A DNA stretch of 64,000 nucleotides, taken from Azospira sp. I13 (GTDB lineage Bacteria; Pseudomonadota; Gammaproteobacteria; Burkholderiales; Rhodocyclaceae). The DNA lies in contig NZ_BFBP01000010.1 of the NCBI RefSeq assembly GCF_003112695.1, positions 1 to 64,000 on the forward strand, given 5' to 3'. Of this stretch, positions 36,470-45,694 are shown piece by piece. The translations under genes and the position numbers were made by a program. The notes beneath the pieces were generated by a model that saw nothing but the letters and a program-made list of their open reading frames with translations, searched no databases and was not told the DNA's origin. Numbering within the stretch: the first letter of the stretch is position 1; each line of letters begins with the position of its first letter.

Positions 36470-38125
36470 ATGAGCCAAACCATTGAAGTGAAGGTCCCGG
36501 ACATCGGCGATTTCAAGGACGTGCCGGTGATCGAGGTGTTCGTCAAACCCGGCGACACGGTGAAGCTAGAAGATGCCCTGTGCTCCCTGGAATCCGACAA
36601 GGCCACCATGGACGTGCCCTCCTCCGCCGCCGGCGTGGTCAAGGAAGTGAAGATCAAGGTCGGTGACAAGGTGGCCGAAGGCAGTGTCGTGGTGATCGTG
36701 GAAAGCGCCGCAAGCGGCGCTGCTACGGCAGCCCCCGCCCCCCAGGCCGCGGCTCCTGCCGCTTCGGCGCCTGTTGCCGCCGCCCCCGCTGCTCCGGCGG
36801 CTCCTGCTGCTGCCGGCCCGGTGGAAGTGAAGGTGCCGGATATCGGCGACTTCAAGGACGTGCCGGTGATCGAAGTGTTCGTCAAGGTCGGCGACACGGT
36901 GAAACAGGAAGACGCCCTGTGCTCCCTGGAGTCCGACAAGGCCACCATGGACGTGCCGGCCTCCGCCGCCGGCGTGGTCAAGGAAGTGCGCATCAAGGTG
37001 GGTGACAAGGTTTCCGAAGGCAGCGTGGTGGTGGTGCTGGAAGGCGCCGCCGGTGCCGCTGCGCCGGTTGCTGCCGCAGTCACCGCCCCGGCCACTACGC
37101 CCACTCCCGCGGTCATTCCGCCAGAGCTGGATGGCCCGGCCCCCACCAAGCCCTTCGTCGCAGCCCCCACTGCGGCGCCCTACGGCCTGGCCCTGGGCGG
37201 CAAGGTGCACGCCTCTCCCTCGGTACGCGCCTTCGCCCGGGAACTGGGCGTCGATCTCTCCAAGGTCACCGCCACCGGCCCCAAGAGCCGCATCCAGGCA
37301 GAAGACGTGAAGGCCTACATCAAGGGCGTCATGTCCGGCCAAACCGTGGCCCCCACCCAGGTGGGCGGCGGCGGCATCACCGGCGGCGGCTCCCTGGACC
37401 TGCTGCCCTGGCCCAAGGTGGACTTCGCCAAGTTCGGCCCCATCGAAGCCAAGCCCCTCTCCCGCATCAAGAAGATTTCCGGCGCCAACCTGGCGCGCAA
37501 CTGGGTGATGATCCCCGCCGTGACCTATCACGAAGACGCGGACATCACCGACCTGGAAGCCTTCCGGGTGCAGCTGAACAAGGAAAACGAGAAGAGCGGC
37601 CAGAAGCTGACCATGCTGGCCTTCATCATCAAGGCCTGCGTCAAGGTGCTGCAGCAGTTCCCCGAACTGAACACCTCCCTGGACGGCGACAACCTGGTGT
37701 ACAAGAAGTACTACCACATCGGTTTCGCCGCCGACACGCCCAACGGCCTGGTGGTGCCGGTACTGAAGGACGCCGACAAGAAGGGCGTGCTGGAGATCGC
37801 CAAGGAAACCGGCGATCTGGCCAAGCTGGCCCGGGACGGCAAGTTGAAGCCCGCCGACATGCAGGGCGCGACCTTCACCATTTCCTCCGTCGGCGGCATC
37901 GGCGGCACGGCTTTCAGCCCCATCGTCAATGCGCCGGAAGTGGCCATCCTCGGCGTTTCCAAGTCCAGCATGAAGCCGGTGTGGAACGGCAAGGAATTCG
38001 TGCCACGCCTGATCGTGCCCCTGTCCCTCTCCGCCGACCACCGCGTCATCGACGGCGCCCTGGCGACCCGCTTCAACGCCGAACTGGCCAAGCTGCTGGC
38101 GGATTTCCGCCGGGTCATGCTGTAA
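36470..38125 (+). CDS. aceF: dihydrolipoamide acetyltransferase (E2) with two lipoyl domains
   Basis: Core of the pyruvate dehydrogenase complex, passing acetyl groups from lipoate to CoA. The 551-residue product has two lipoyl domains (about residues 3-76 and 119-192), each with the lipoylated Lys in ESDKATMDVP, joined by Ala/Pro-rich linkers. The E1/E3-binding domain follows (about 245-285, SPSVRAFARELGVDLSKVTATG), then the catalytic domain with the active-site His and Asp in ADHRVIDGALATRF. The two lipoyl domains are nearly identical at DNA level and match a third in lpdA. It lies 20 bases after aceE. Confidence 0.97.
   Translation: MSQTIEVKVPDIGDFKDVPVIEVFVKPGDTVKLEDALCSLESDKATMDVPSSAAGVVKEVKIKVGDKVAEGSVVVIVESAASGAATAAPAPQAAAPAASAPVAAAPAAPAAPAAAGPVEVKVPDIGDFKDVPVIEVFVKVGDTVKQEDALCSLESDKATMDVPASAAGVVKEVRIKVGDKVSEGSVVVVLEGAAGAAAPVAAAVTAPATTPTPAVIPPELDGPAPTKPFVAAPTAAPYGLALGGKVHASPSVRAFARELGVDLSKVTATGPKSRIQAEDVKAYIKGVMSGQTVAPTQVGGGGITGGGSLDLLPWPKVDFAKFGPIEAKPLSRIKKISGANLARNWVMIPAVTYHEDADITDLEAFRVQLNKENEKSGQKLTMLAFIIKACVKVLQQFPELNTSLDGDNLVYKKYYHIGFAADTPNGLVVPVLKDADKKGVLEIAKETGDLAKLARDGKLKPADMQGATFTISSVGGIGGTAFSPIVNAPEVAILGVSKSSMKPVWNGKEFVPRLIVPLSLSADHRVIDGALATRFNAELAKLLADFRRVML
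36485..37032 (+). repeat. tandem lipoyl-domain coding repeat in aceF
   Basis: Two copies of about 210 bases, roughly 36485-36695 and 36824-37032, both starting GAAGTGAAGGT and encoding VPDIGDFKDVPVIEVFVK. The third copy is at 38153-38364 in lpdA. Differences are mostly at third codon positions. Confidence 0.85.
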
Positions 38126-38137
38126 GGGAGAGACGAC

Positions 38138-39883
38138 ATGAGCCAACTGGTTGAAGTGAAGGTCCCGGATATCGGCGATTTCAAAGACGTGCCCGTCATT
38201 GAAGTGTTCGTCAAGGTCGGCGACACGGTGAAGGTGGAAGACCCCCTGGTCTCCCTGGAATCGGACAAGGCCACCATGGACGTGCCCTCGTCGGCCGCCG
38301 GCGTGGTCAAGGAAATCAAGGTCAAGCTGGGCGACAAGGTGGCCGAAGGCACGGTGATCGTGGTGGTGGAAGCCGGTGCGGCTGCCGCTGCTCCGCCCCC
38401 CCAGCCTGCAGCCCCGACGGCAGCCCCCGCTACTGCGGCTGCGCCTGCCCCCGTGGCTGGCAGCCACAGCGGCGGCGCTGATGTGGAGTGCGACATGCTG
38501 GTGCTGGGCGCCGGCCCTGGCGGTTACTCTGCTGCCTTCCGCTCTGCCGACCTGGGTCTGAAGACCGTGCTGGTGGAACGCTACCCGACCCTGGGCGGCG
38601 TCTGCCTCAACGTCGGCTGCATTCCCTCCAAGGCCCTGCTGCACGTGGCAGCAGTGCTGGAAGAAGCCCAGCACCTGGCCGACTGCGGCGTCACCTTTGC
38701 ACCGCCCCAGGTGGATGTGGACAAGCTGCGCGCCCACAAAGAAAAGGTCGTCGGCAAGCTCACCGGCGGCCTCGCCGGCATGGCCAAGGGCCGCAAGGTG
38801 CAGCACGTGCAGGGCGTCGGTCAGTTCATCGACCCCCACCACATTGAAGTCACCGCGGCCGACGGCAAGAAACAGGTGGTGAAGTTCAAGAATGCCATCA
38901 TCGCCGCCGGTTCCCAGCCCGTGGCCCTGCCCTTCATGCCCAAGGATGACCCCCGGGTCATCGACTCCACCGGTGCGCTGGAACTGCGCTCGGTGCCGAA
39001 GAAGATGCTGGTCATCGGCGGCGGCATCATCGGCCTGGAAATGGCCACGGTGTACAGCGCCCTGGGCGCCCGCATCACCGTGGTCGAGCTGGGCCCGGGC
39101 CTGATGCCCGGTGCCGACCGGGATCTGGTCAAGGTCTGGGAAAAGAAGAACGCCCAGCGTTTCGACCGTATCCTGCTGGCCACCGGCGTCACTGCCGCCG
39201 AGGCCAAGGCCGAAGGCGTGGAAGTCACCTATTCCACCGGTGAGAAGGAAGCTTTCGACCTGGTGCTGGTGGCCGTGGGCCGCACCCCCAACGGCAAGAA
39301 GCTCGCCGCCGACAAGGCCGGCGTCGCCGTCACCGACCGGGGCTTCATCAATGTCGATGCCCAGATGCGCACCAACGTGCCCCACATCTTCGCCATCGGC
39401 GACATCGTCGGCCAGCCCATGCTAGCCCACAAGGCGGTGCACGAAGCCCACGTCGCCGCCGAGGTCGCCGCTGGCGAGAAGGCCGCCTTCGACGCCCTGC
39501 AGATTCCCAGCGTGGCCTACACCCACCCGGAAATCGCCTGGGCCGGCAAGACCGAAGACCAGCTCAAGAACGACGGCATAAAGTTTGAAAAAGCCGTGTT
39601 CCCCTGGGCAGCCAGCGGTCGGGCCATCGCCAACGGCGCCGAGGAAGGCTTCACCAAGCTGCTCTTCGATGCGGAAAGCCATCGCCTGCTGGGCGGCGGC
39701 ATCGTCGGTATGAACGCCGGCGACCTCATCGGCGAAGTCTGCCTGGCTGTGGAAATGGGCTGCGATGCGGTGGATATCGGCAAGACCATCCACCCCCATC
39801 CGACCCTCTGCGAATCCATCGGCATGGCGGCAGAAGTGGCCCATGGCAGCTGCACCGATCTGCCGCCGATGAAGAAGAAATAA
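38138..39883 (+). CDS. lpdA: dihydrolipoamide dehydrogenase (E3) with N-terminal lipoyl domain
   Basis: Flavoprotein that reoxidises dihydrolipoamide with NAD. The 581-residue product is a fusion: a lipoyl domain at residues 3-76 (ESDKATMDVP), a 40-residue Ala/Pro linker, and the E3 core. The core has the FAD motif LGAGPGGYSAAFRSADLG, the redox disulfide GGVCLNVGCIPSK, the NAD motif IGGGIIGLEMATVYSALGA, and the His-Glu pair region HPHPTLCES. Such lipoyl-E3 fusions are typical of betaproteobacterial and neisserial complexes. The start is 12 bases after aceF. Confidence 0.97.
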   Translation: MSQLVEVKVPDIGDFKDVPVIEVFVKVGDTVKVEDPLVSLESDKATMDVPSSAAGVVKEIKVKLGDKVAEGTVIVVVEAGAAAAAPPPQPAAPTAAPATAAAPAPVAGSHSGGADVECDMLVLGAGPGGYSAAFRSADLGLKTVLVERYPTLGGVCLNVGCIPSKALLHVAAVLEEAQHLADCGVTFAPPQVDVDKLRAHKEKVVGKLTGGLAGMAKGRKVQHVQGVGQFIDPHHIEVTAADGKKQVVKFKNAIIAAGSQPVALPFMPKDDPRVIDSTGALELRSVPKKMLVIGGGIIGLEMATVYSALGARITVVELGPGLMPGADRDLVKVWEKKNAQRFDRILLATGVTAAEAKAEGVEVTYSTGEKEAFDLVLVAVGRTPNGKKLAADKAGVAVTDRGFINVDAQMRTNVPHIFAIGDIVGQPMLAHKAVHEAHVAAEVAAGEKAAFDALQIPSVAYTHPEIAWAGKTEDQLKNDGIKFEKAVFPWAASGRAIANGAEEGFTKLLFDAESHRLLGGGIVGMNAGDLIGEVCLAVEMGCDAVDIGKTIHPHPTLCESIGMAAEVAHGSCTDLPPMKKK

Positions 39884-39908
39884 GCGCTCCGTTCTTCTGG
39901 TGCCAAGA

Positions 39909-39939
39909 GAAGGCTGCCTCCGGGCAGCTTTCTTTTTTT
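39909..39939 (+). terminator. terminator of the aceE-aceF-lpdA operon
   Basis: Stem AAGGCTGCC / GGCAGCTTT with a short TCCG loop, followed by CTTTTTTT. An AT-rich stretch after it (39940-40029) probably carries the promoter of the next gene. Confidence 0.88.
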
Positions 39940-40029
39940 GGTCTATAAAGAACTGGAACTTACATACCGCTTATTTTTCCAATAAAAAAGTAATAGACTT
40001 GCCCGCATTCCTGCTTCACCGAAAACACT

Positions 40030-41715
40030 ATGCTCAACTGGATCGCTTCACGCATAAAAGGCTCCGGCAGCGACCATCCCCTGGGTAGCGACAAGGGGAT
40101 CGACGCTTATCTGGCCCAGGTACCCCGGGTTAATCCCCAGAGTACGCTGCAGGACGTGGACCAGTGGCTGGACCAGGTGGCCCAGTTTTCCGCCGACATG
40201 CCGCCGGAAAGCGCCGCCCGCGCGGTGGAGCGACTCGATGAGGCCACCCAGGATGCCCTCGGCGAAGCCTGGATCAATTATTTCAGCGACAACCGCCAGG
40301 ATTACCTGGCCGACCGCCTGCTGAAGACCCTGGAACACCATTACCGCAGCGTGCACCACGCCTGCCGTCATGTCATCGAAGCCCTGGCCAATCAGGCCAT
40401 CCAGGCAAACAAGGAGCCGGACCGGCCCCGCCTGACCAAGCTGGCGGTGCGCGCCATGCAGGCCCTGGTGCTGGGCAAGAAGATCGGCCAGTTCGGCTAT
40501 GCCGGCCCCGATGCCCAGTGGTGGAAGACCTGCCACGAACTACTCTTCCTTGCCCGCAACCTGGGCCTGCTGCACGGCAAGGTCACGGCCTATGCGGACA
40601 GCCAGGAGCCCTCCAGCGTCTGGCGCGAATACCTGGTGGGGGTGCTCTTCGAAGTCATTCCCCTCTCCAACCTGACGCCCTCCCAGATGGAAATCATGGA
40701 GCGGACCATCCGCAAGGTGGAGGGGCACTGCCTGTTCATCGACAGTTTCACCTCCCAGACACCTTTCCGCATCAACCTGGAGGCCACCGATGGCCCCAGC
40801 CGTTGCGTTCCCGGCCAGGAAGCCGGCCCGGCCTGGCGTTACTTCGGCCCCGGCCCGGCCCATGCCCAGTTGATGAAGCTGCGGGCCGCCATCCAGACCA
40901 GCCGCCGCCTGCCGGACTGGCTGGACAACTGCCAGTGCGACGTGCGCACGGCCCTGGATTTGCTGCACATGCTGATCCAGCACTGGTCCCTGACGCCGCC
41001 GTCGCGGCAGCAGGAGCGCGTGCCCCTCAACGGCAACCTGCTGGTGGTGGCCGGCCTCGCCATGGCCCGCCGGGCCGTGGCCGCCGCCGAATTCGCCCGC
41101 TCCGGCCGTAGCCTGGACTACAAGGGCCATGTGCGCATTCTCGACCTGCACCGGGTCGAAGGCGGCGCCCGTCCGGAAGCGGCCCCGGTGGCCCAGAAAT
41201 CCCCCCTGGAAACGCTCCAGGCCCTGGAAGGTACCGGCATTCAGCAGAGCACCGACACCTGGGAGGGCATTGACCTCTCCGCGGCGGGCCTGGGTGCCCG
41301 GCTGCCCTTCCGCCGCCCCTGGCACGGCATTGGCGCGCTGGTGGGTTACCGGGAAGAGAGCAGCATCGACTGGAAGGTGGGCCTGATCCGCCGCCTCGGC
41401 CGCAGTCACGGCAAACCCAACGCCGGCTTGGCCATCTTCGACGGCATCCCGGCCTGCGCCCAGGTTCAGCTGGCGGACAAGAATGCGGAATGTCCCTGGA
41501 ACGAGCACATTCCCGAGGCTATGGGCCTGGGTCTGCTGGACGCCATTCTCGTTTCCCGGGAATCACGCCTGCTGCTGGTGCCGCCGGACACCTACACCCC
41601 GGATCGCCGGGCCGACCTGATCGTCGGCGGCAAGCGCCGCCCCGTCCGTCTGGCCGGCATTCAGGAAAGCGGCCCGGATTACCAGCTCATCCTCTTCCGC
41701 GAAACCGAAGCCTGA
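40030..41715 (+). CDS. 561-residue cytosolic protein of unknown function
   Basis: I do not recognise this protein. It has no signal peptide or membrane helix. The first 330 residues look alpha-helical, with many Leu, Ala and Arg (SAARAVERLDEATQDALGEAW, LEHHYRSVHHACRHVIEALA). The last 170 look more beta-rich, with WKVGLIRRLGRSHGKPNAGLAIF and LIVGGKRRPVRLAGIQESG, a pattern that faintly recalls PilZ-like barrels; I do not see the diagnostic RxxxR and D/NxSxxG pair. It stands alone between the pyruvate dehydrogenase terminator and rpiA, after an AT-rich promoter-like region. Codon use is like the neighbours. Confidence 0.8.
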   Translation: MLNWIASRIKGSGSDHPLGSDKGIDAYLAQVPRVNPQSTLQDVDQWLDQVAQFSADMPPESAARAVERLDEATQDALGEAWINYFSDNRQDYLADRLLKTLEHHYRSVHHACRHVIEALANQAIQANKEPDRPRLTKLAVRAMQALVLGKKIGQFGYAGPDAQWWKTCHELLFLARNLGLLHGKVTAYADSQEPSSVWREYLVGVLFEVIPLSNLTPSQMEIMERTIRKVEGHCLFIDSFTSQTPFRINLEATDGPSRCVPGQEAGPAWRYFGPGPAHAQLMKLRAAIQTSRRLPDWLDNCQCDVRTALDLLHMLIQHWSLTPPSRQQERVPLNGNLLVVAGLAMARRAVAAAEFARSGRSLDYKGHVRILDLHRVEGGARPEAAPVAQKSPLETLQALEGTGIQQSTDTWEGIDLSAAGLGARLPFRRPWHGIGALVGYREESSIDWKVGLIRRLGRSHGKPNAGLAIFDGIPACAQVQLADKNAECPWNEHIPEAMGLGLLDAILVSRESRLLLVPPDTYTPDRRADLIVGGKRRPVRLAGIQESGPDYQLILFRETEA

Positions 41716-41735
41716 ACACGGGGCGGGCTGTCCGG

Positions 41736-41741
41736 TAAAAT
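41736..41741 (+). promoter_or_regulatory. putative -10 element of rpiA
   Basis: TAAAAT, 34 bases before the rpiA ATG; no clear -35. Confidence 0.33.
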
Positions 41742-41774
41742 ACGCATTTATCCAGCCCCTTCCGGAAAGCCCCC

Positions 41775-42446
41775 ATGACCCAGGACGAACTCAAACAGGC
41801 CGTAGCCCGCGCTGCCGCCGACTACGTGGCCAGCCTTGTTGCTGAAGACGCCGTGATCGGCGTCGGCACCGGCTCCACCGCCAACTGTTTCATCGACGCC
41901 CTGGCCGCCCTGAAGGGTCGTTTCCGCGGCGCCGTCGCCAGTTCCGAAGCCACGGCCAGCCGCCTCAAGGGCCACGGCATTACGGTGCTGGACCTCAACG
42001 AAGTTACCACCATGCCGGTCTATGTGGATGGCGCCGACGAAGTCACCCCCAAGCTGCACATGATCAAGGGCGGCGGCGGCGCCTTGACCCGGGAAAAGAT
42101 CGTGGCCGCCGTGGCCGAACGCTTCGTCTGCATCGCAGACGGCTCCAAACTGGTCCAGGTGCTGGGCAAGTTTCCCCTGCCCCTGGAAGTCATCCCCATG
42201 GCCCGGGCCCAGGTTGCCCGGGAACTGACCAAGCTGGGCGGCACGCCCAAGCTGCGGGAGGGCTTCCTGACTGACAACGGCAACATCATTCTCGATGTGC
42301 ACGGCCTGACCATCGCCGATCCGGTGGAACTGGAAACCAGCCTCAACCAGATCGTCGGCGTGGTCACCAACGGCCTCTTCGCCCGTCGCGGCGCCGACGT
42401 GCTGCTCCTCGGCACCCCGGAAGGCGTCAAGCGTCTGAGCATCTGA
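41775..42446 (+). CDS. rpiA: ribose-5-phosphate isomerase A
   Basis: Interconverts ribose-5-phosphate and ribulose-5-phosphate in the pentose phosphate and Calvin pathways. The 223-residue product has the phosphate loop [30 protein letters not shown], the active-site YVDGADEV with catalytic Asp residues, [13 protein letters not shown] with the catalytic Glu, and [16 protein letters not shown]. Length and motifs are normal. It provides the substrate for phosphoribulokinase, whose gene lies 15 kb downstream. A small hairpin without T-run follows at 42457-42474. Confidence 0.96.
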   Translation: MTQDELKQAVARAAADYVASLVAEDAVIGVGTGSTANCFIDALAALKGRFRGAVASSEATASRLKGHGITVLDLNEVTTMPVYVDGADEVTPKLHMIKGGGGALTREKIVAAVAERFVCIADGSKLVQVLGKFPLPLEVIPMARAQVARELTKLGGTPKLREGFLTDNGNIILDVHGLTIADPVELETSLNQIVGVVTNGLFARRGADVLLLGTPEGVKRLSI

Positions 42447-42536
42447 CCCACCCCCGGGGAGGCTGCAACCTCCCTGTCACATTAGCGTGTTAACGTCGCC
42501 GGTTCTGACCCTCTGAACCCCCACAGGACGGCGACC

Positions 42537-43247
42537 ATGGAAGCCATGAGCGAACATACCTACAAGCAATTCGACATCGAACTGGAAAGCCTGCGCACCC
42601 GGGTGCTGCAAATGGGCGGCCTGGTGGAACAACAGGTGAAAAAGGCCATGCAGGGCCTTTACGCCGCCGACACCGCACTGCTGGAGGCCGTGGTGAAGGA
42701 GGATTCCCGGGTCAACCAGCTGGAGCTGGAGCTGGACGAAGCCTGCAACCAGGTCATCGCCAAGCGCCAGCCCACCGCCATCGACCTGCGTATGATCACC
42801 ACCGTGATCAAGGCCATCTCCGACCTGGAGCGCATCGGCGACAAGGCCCACAAGATCGGCCGCCTGGGCCTGACCCTCAACGCCCAGCACACCGCCTTCA
42901 CCCCCGATGTGGAACTGCGCCACATGGCGGACCTCTCCCTCAACATGCTGCACACCGCCCTGGATGCCTTTGCCCGCCTCAACGTCAATGCGGCGGCCCA
43001 GGTGGTGCACCAGGATGAAGCGGTGAATACCGAGTACAGCTCCGTGGTGCGCCAGCTCATCACCTACATGATGGAAGACCCCCGCACCATCTCCCGCTCC
43101 CTGGACATCATGTCCATCGCCAAGGCCATCGAGCGGGTGGGCGACCATGCCAAGAACATCGCCGAGTACGTGATCTACATGGTGAAGGGCCTCAATGTGC
43201 GCCACGCCACCCTGGAAGAGATCGACCGGGAAATCGCCAACAGCTGA
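42537..43247 (+). CDS. phoU: phosphate transport/signalling regulator PhoU
   Basis: A 236-residue cytosolic all-helical protein that tempers the PhoR/Pst phosphate signal. It has two three-helix bundles with repeated metal-binding motifs: AISDLERIGDKAHKI in the first half and AKAIERVGDHAKNIAEYVIYM in the second. Start ATG 42537, with AGGA eight bases upstream. It is separated from the pst genes with which phoU often travels. A lone CTGTCAC half site at 42474-42480 resembles half of a Pho box. Its presence two genes from a polyphosphate-using enzyme is suggestive only. Confidence 0.95.
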   Translation: MEAMSEHTYKQFDIELESLRTRVLQMGGLVEQQVKKAMQGLYAADTALLEAVVKEDSRVNQLELELDEACNQVIAKRQPTAIDLRMITTVIKAISDLERIGDKAHKIGRLGLTLNAQHTAFTPDVELRHMADLSLNMLHTALDAFARLNVNAAAQVVHQDEAVNTEYSSVVRQLITYMMEDPRTISRSLDIMSIAKAIERVGDHAKNIAEYVIYMVKGLNVRHATLEEIDREIANS

Positions 43248-43286
43248 GCCCGGCCCCGCTGGACTCAGCCTCCGGCTGAACGACCC

Positions 43287-43313
43287 AAGCCGCCTGCGGG
43301 CGGCTTTTTCTTT
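43287..43313 (+). terminator. terminator of phoU
   Basis: Stem AAGCCGCC / GGCGGCTT with a TGCG loop, followed by a T-run. Confidence 0.85.
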
Positions 43314-43369
43314 GTCGGAACCAACCTGGGGTATGCTCCCGTGATCAACAAAACGTACGGAGAGCGACG

Positions 43370-43801
43370 ATGGGCTGGAAAGGGCGATGGATGGCGGGAT
43401 TGATGCTGGGAGCCGTGCTGCTGCCGGCCCAGGCGGGCGGCATGTACCGCTGTGGCAACACCTTCAGCGACAAGCCCTGCCCAGATGGACGTGAACTGAA
43501 GCACTACGCCAGCGGCACTACCCAGCAGGATGGTGGCGGCCCCAAGGAATTGGGTGCCCAGCTTTGCCGCGACCGCTTTGTCGAACACTTCCGCATCGAA
43601 AACCCTGAAAGCGTACGCATCCGCCAGGTGACCGGCGGCCAGGCCGACATCATCGACTACGGGGCGGGGCGGCAGACCACGGCCCGCACCTTCCAGGTGG
43701 AGGTGATGGTGCTCAATGCCTACGGCACCTTCATGGGCCCCGAACTCTACCGCTGCCATACCACCGACGACGGCCGGCGCCTGCTGCGCTACGCCCGCTG
43801 A
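43370..43801 (+). CDS. secreted small protein, DUF4124-like N-terminus
   Basis: A 143-residue exported protein with a signal peptide (about residues 1-22, ending AQAG) followed by MYRCGNTFSDKPCPDG. This resembles the DUF4124 opening (Y-x-C/W ... SDKPC) seen in many betaproteobacterial periplasmic proteins. The rest has paired cysteines (C39 region, LCRDRF, YRCHT) likely to form disulfides, and no catalytic motif. Flanked by terminators, so probably a single-gene unit. Function unknown. Confidence 0.75.
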   Translation: MGWKGRWMAGLMLGAVLLPAQAGGMYRCGNTFSDKPCPDGRELKHYASGTTQQDGGGPKELGAQLCRDRFVEHFRIENPESVRIRQVTGGQADIIDYGAGRQTTARTFQVEVMVLNAYGTFMGPELYRCHTTDDGRRLLRYAR

Positions 43802-43835
43802 AACACGACCTTGGCAGAACACCAATCAGGGACGA

Positions 43836-43866
43836 AAAAAAACCGCGGTAAATCCGCGGTTTTTTC
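43836..43866. terminator. bidirectional terminator between convergent genes
   Basis: A8 then stem ACCGCGG / CCGCGGT with a TAAAT loop, then T6. Confidence 0.88.
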
Positions 43867-43881
43867 TTGCAGCCCCTACGC

Positions 43882-44154
43882 TCAGGACTGGGGGGGTACG
43901 TAGCCCTGCACCTGCTCGGCCCCTTCGCCGAAGAAGTGCTTTTCCAGCTGCTCGGCCAGGTACTGGCGGTGGCGCTGGTCGGCCAGGTTGAGGCGGTTCT
44001 CGTTGATGATCATGGTCTGCAGGCGAATCCACTGCTGCCAGGCTTCCTTGGAGACATTCTCAAAAATCTTCTTGCCCAGTTCCCCGGGATAGGGGACGAA
44101 GTCCAGGCCTTCGGCCTCGCGGCCCAGCTTGATGCAGTTCACGGTTCTTGCCAT
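43882..44154 (-). CDS. Fe(II)-trafficking protein YggX family
   Basis: A 90-residue protein matching YggX in length and sequence ([37 protein letters not shown] and [22 protein letters not shown]). YggX protects Fe-S clusters from oxidants and may carry iron; its single Cys7 is conserved. The ATG at 44154 fits the family; an upstream frame extension to 44214 is not conserved. A TATAAT -10 candidate sits at 44191-44196. It lies downstream of argA on the same strand. Confidence 0.95.
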   Translation of the reverse strand: MARTVNCIKLGREAEGLDFVPYPGELGKKIFENVSKEAWQQWIRLQTMIINENRLNLADQRHRQYLAEQLEKHFFGEGAEQVQGYVPPQS

Positions 44155-44190
44155 GGGTGTTTCTCCGTATCCAGAAATGGTTCGGCGAAG

Positions 44191-44196
44191 ATTATA
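44191..44196 (-). promoter_or_regulatory. putative -10 element of the yggX-like gene
   Basis: TATAAT followed by CTTCGCC on the minus strand, 37 bases before the ATG at 44154. The -35 is poor. Confidence 0.42.
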
Positions 44197-44255
44197 GCCC
44201 GAGCCGGCCGGCAAGCCGGGAAAGCCCCCAGCCGGACCAGGGCTACTCCCCGCCC

Positions 44256-45602
44256 CTACTTGCCCAGACGCTTCATCAGCACCTTGGAGCGGCGCTGCAG
44301 GTTGTACATGTGGCGCTTCTCTTCCGGCAGCTCATCCACCGAGGCCAGGGCGAAACCACGCTCGATGAACCAGTGGGTGGTACGGGTCGTCAGCACGAAG
44401 AGGTGCTTCACCCCAACCGAACGGGCCTTGGTTTCAATGTGCTGCATCAGACGCTCGCCGTAGCCCCAGCGGCGGTGCTCCGGCGATACGGCCAGGCAGG
44501 CCAGTTCCGCCGTCTTGGCTCGCTGGCCGTCCTCCGCATAGGGATAAAGGGCGGCGCAGCCGACAATCACACCGTCGTGCTCCACCACCGAGAAACGGCC
44601 GATTTCCCGCTCCAGCAATTCCCGCGGGCGGTGCACCAGGGTGCCGTCTTCTTCCAGAGGAGCAATCAGCCCCACCAGGCCACCGATGTCGTCCGGCTTG
44701 GCATCCCGCAGGGTATCCAGGGGATCCCGGGTAACCACAGTACCGACGCCGTCGTGGGTGAACAATTCCTGCAGCACCGCGCCATCCAGGTCGTAGCCGA
44801 CGATGTGCACCCGGCCCACGCCCCGGCGACTGGCCCGCACGGCGCAGGGCAGATAACGCTTCAAGTCCGGCGACAGCCATTCGCCGACCCGCACCAGCTG
44901 TTCCGCCGCATCGGCGGTCAGTTCATCCAGCAGGTTGCCTTCTGCATCGCTGGCGCCCTGGCTGTCGGTGAGGAAGATCAGTTTATCGGCCACCACCGCC
45001 TTGGCCACCTCTTCCGCCACTTCCTCCATAGAGAGGTTGAAAATTTCGCCGGTGGGGCTGGCCCCTAGGTTGGAGAGCAGGACAATGTTGCCCAGGCCCA
45101 GCTGGGCCTTGAGGCCTTCCGCATCCACCTTGCGCACGGTACCGGTGTATTGCAGATCCACCCCATCCAGCACCCCCAGGGGGCGGGCCGTGATGAAGTT
45201 ACCCCCTACCACCCGGATGGTGTTGCCGGCCATGGGGGTATTGGGCAGCCCCTGGGAAAGCAGGGCCTCCACTTCCAGATAGACGCTGCCCACGGCATCG
45301 ATGACGCAATCCAGAGTATCCGCATCGGTGACCCGCTGGCCGGCATGGAAGCGGCTTTCCAGGCCCTTTTCCCGCAGTTCCTCCTCGATCTGGGGGCGGG
45401 AACCGTGTACCAGCACCAGACGCACCCCCAGGTTGGCCAGCAGGCTGACGTCATAGGCGAAAGTGCGAGCCAGGGGGCCGGAGATGAATTTCCCACCGAA
45501 GGCGACGACAAAGGTCTTGCCGCGGAAGGCATTGACGTAGGGCGCAACGGAACGGAACCAGGCGACGAACTGGGCGGCGGTAGTCGGAACGTTATCGGTC
45601 AT
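44256..45602 (-). CDS. argA: amino-acid N-acetyltransferase (N-acetylglutamate synthase)
   Basis: First step of arginine synthesis, acetyl-CoA plus glutamate to N-acetylglutamate. The 448-residue product is the classical two-domain ArgA: an N-terminal amino-acid-kinase fold ([45 protein letters not shown]) that binds arginine for feedback control, and a C-terminal GNAT domain ([33 protein letters not shown]). A CAGAAT -10-like element lies only about ten bases before the ATG, so the leader may be very short. Confidence 0.95.
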   Translation of the reverse strand: MTDNVPTTAAQFVAWFRSVAPYVNAFRGKTFVVAFGGKFISGPLARTFAYDVSLLANLGVRLVLVHGSRPQIEEELREKGLESRFHAGQRVTDADTLDCVIDAVGSVYLEVEALLSQGLPNTPMAGNTIRVVGGNFITARPLGVLDGVDLQYTGTVRKVDAEGLKAQLGLGNIVLLSNLGASPTGEIFNLSMEEVAEEVAKAVVADKLIFLTDSQGASDAEGNLLDELTADAAEQLVRVGEWLSPDLKRYLPCAVRASRRGVGRVHIVGYDLDGAVLQELFTHDGVGTVVTRDPLDTLRDAKPDDIGGLVGLIAPLEEDGTLVHRPRELLEREIGRFSVVEHDGVIVGCAALYPYAEDGQRAKTAELACLAVSPEHRRWGYGERLMQHIETKARSVGVKHLFVLTTRTTHWFIERGFALASVDELPEEKRHMYNLQRRSKVLMKRLGK

Positions 45603-45694
45603 GGCACGGCAATTCTGGCAAGGAGCTGTAGATCACAATGGGCGGAGAGGACAAAGGCGTCTGCGGGCAGCGCAGACGGGACTTTACGCCTGTC

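Noticed and set aside
33729-36470. A 913-codon minus-strand frame opposite aceE
   Set aside because: Antisense to a fully conserved E1 gene; composition is typical of a shadow frame.
36566-39385. A 939-codon minus-strand frame opposite aceF and lpdA
   Set aside because: Its apparent internal repeats only mirror the lipoyl-domain repeats of the real genes.
42474-42495. Full Pho box before phoU
   Set aside because: Only the first half (CTGTCAC) fits; the expected second half 11 bases on reads GCGTGTT.
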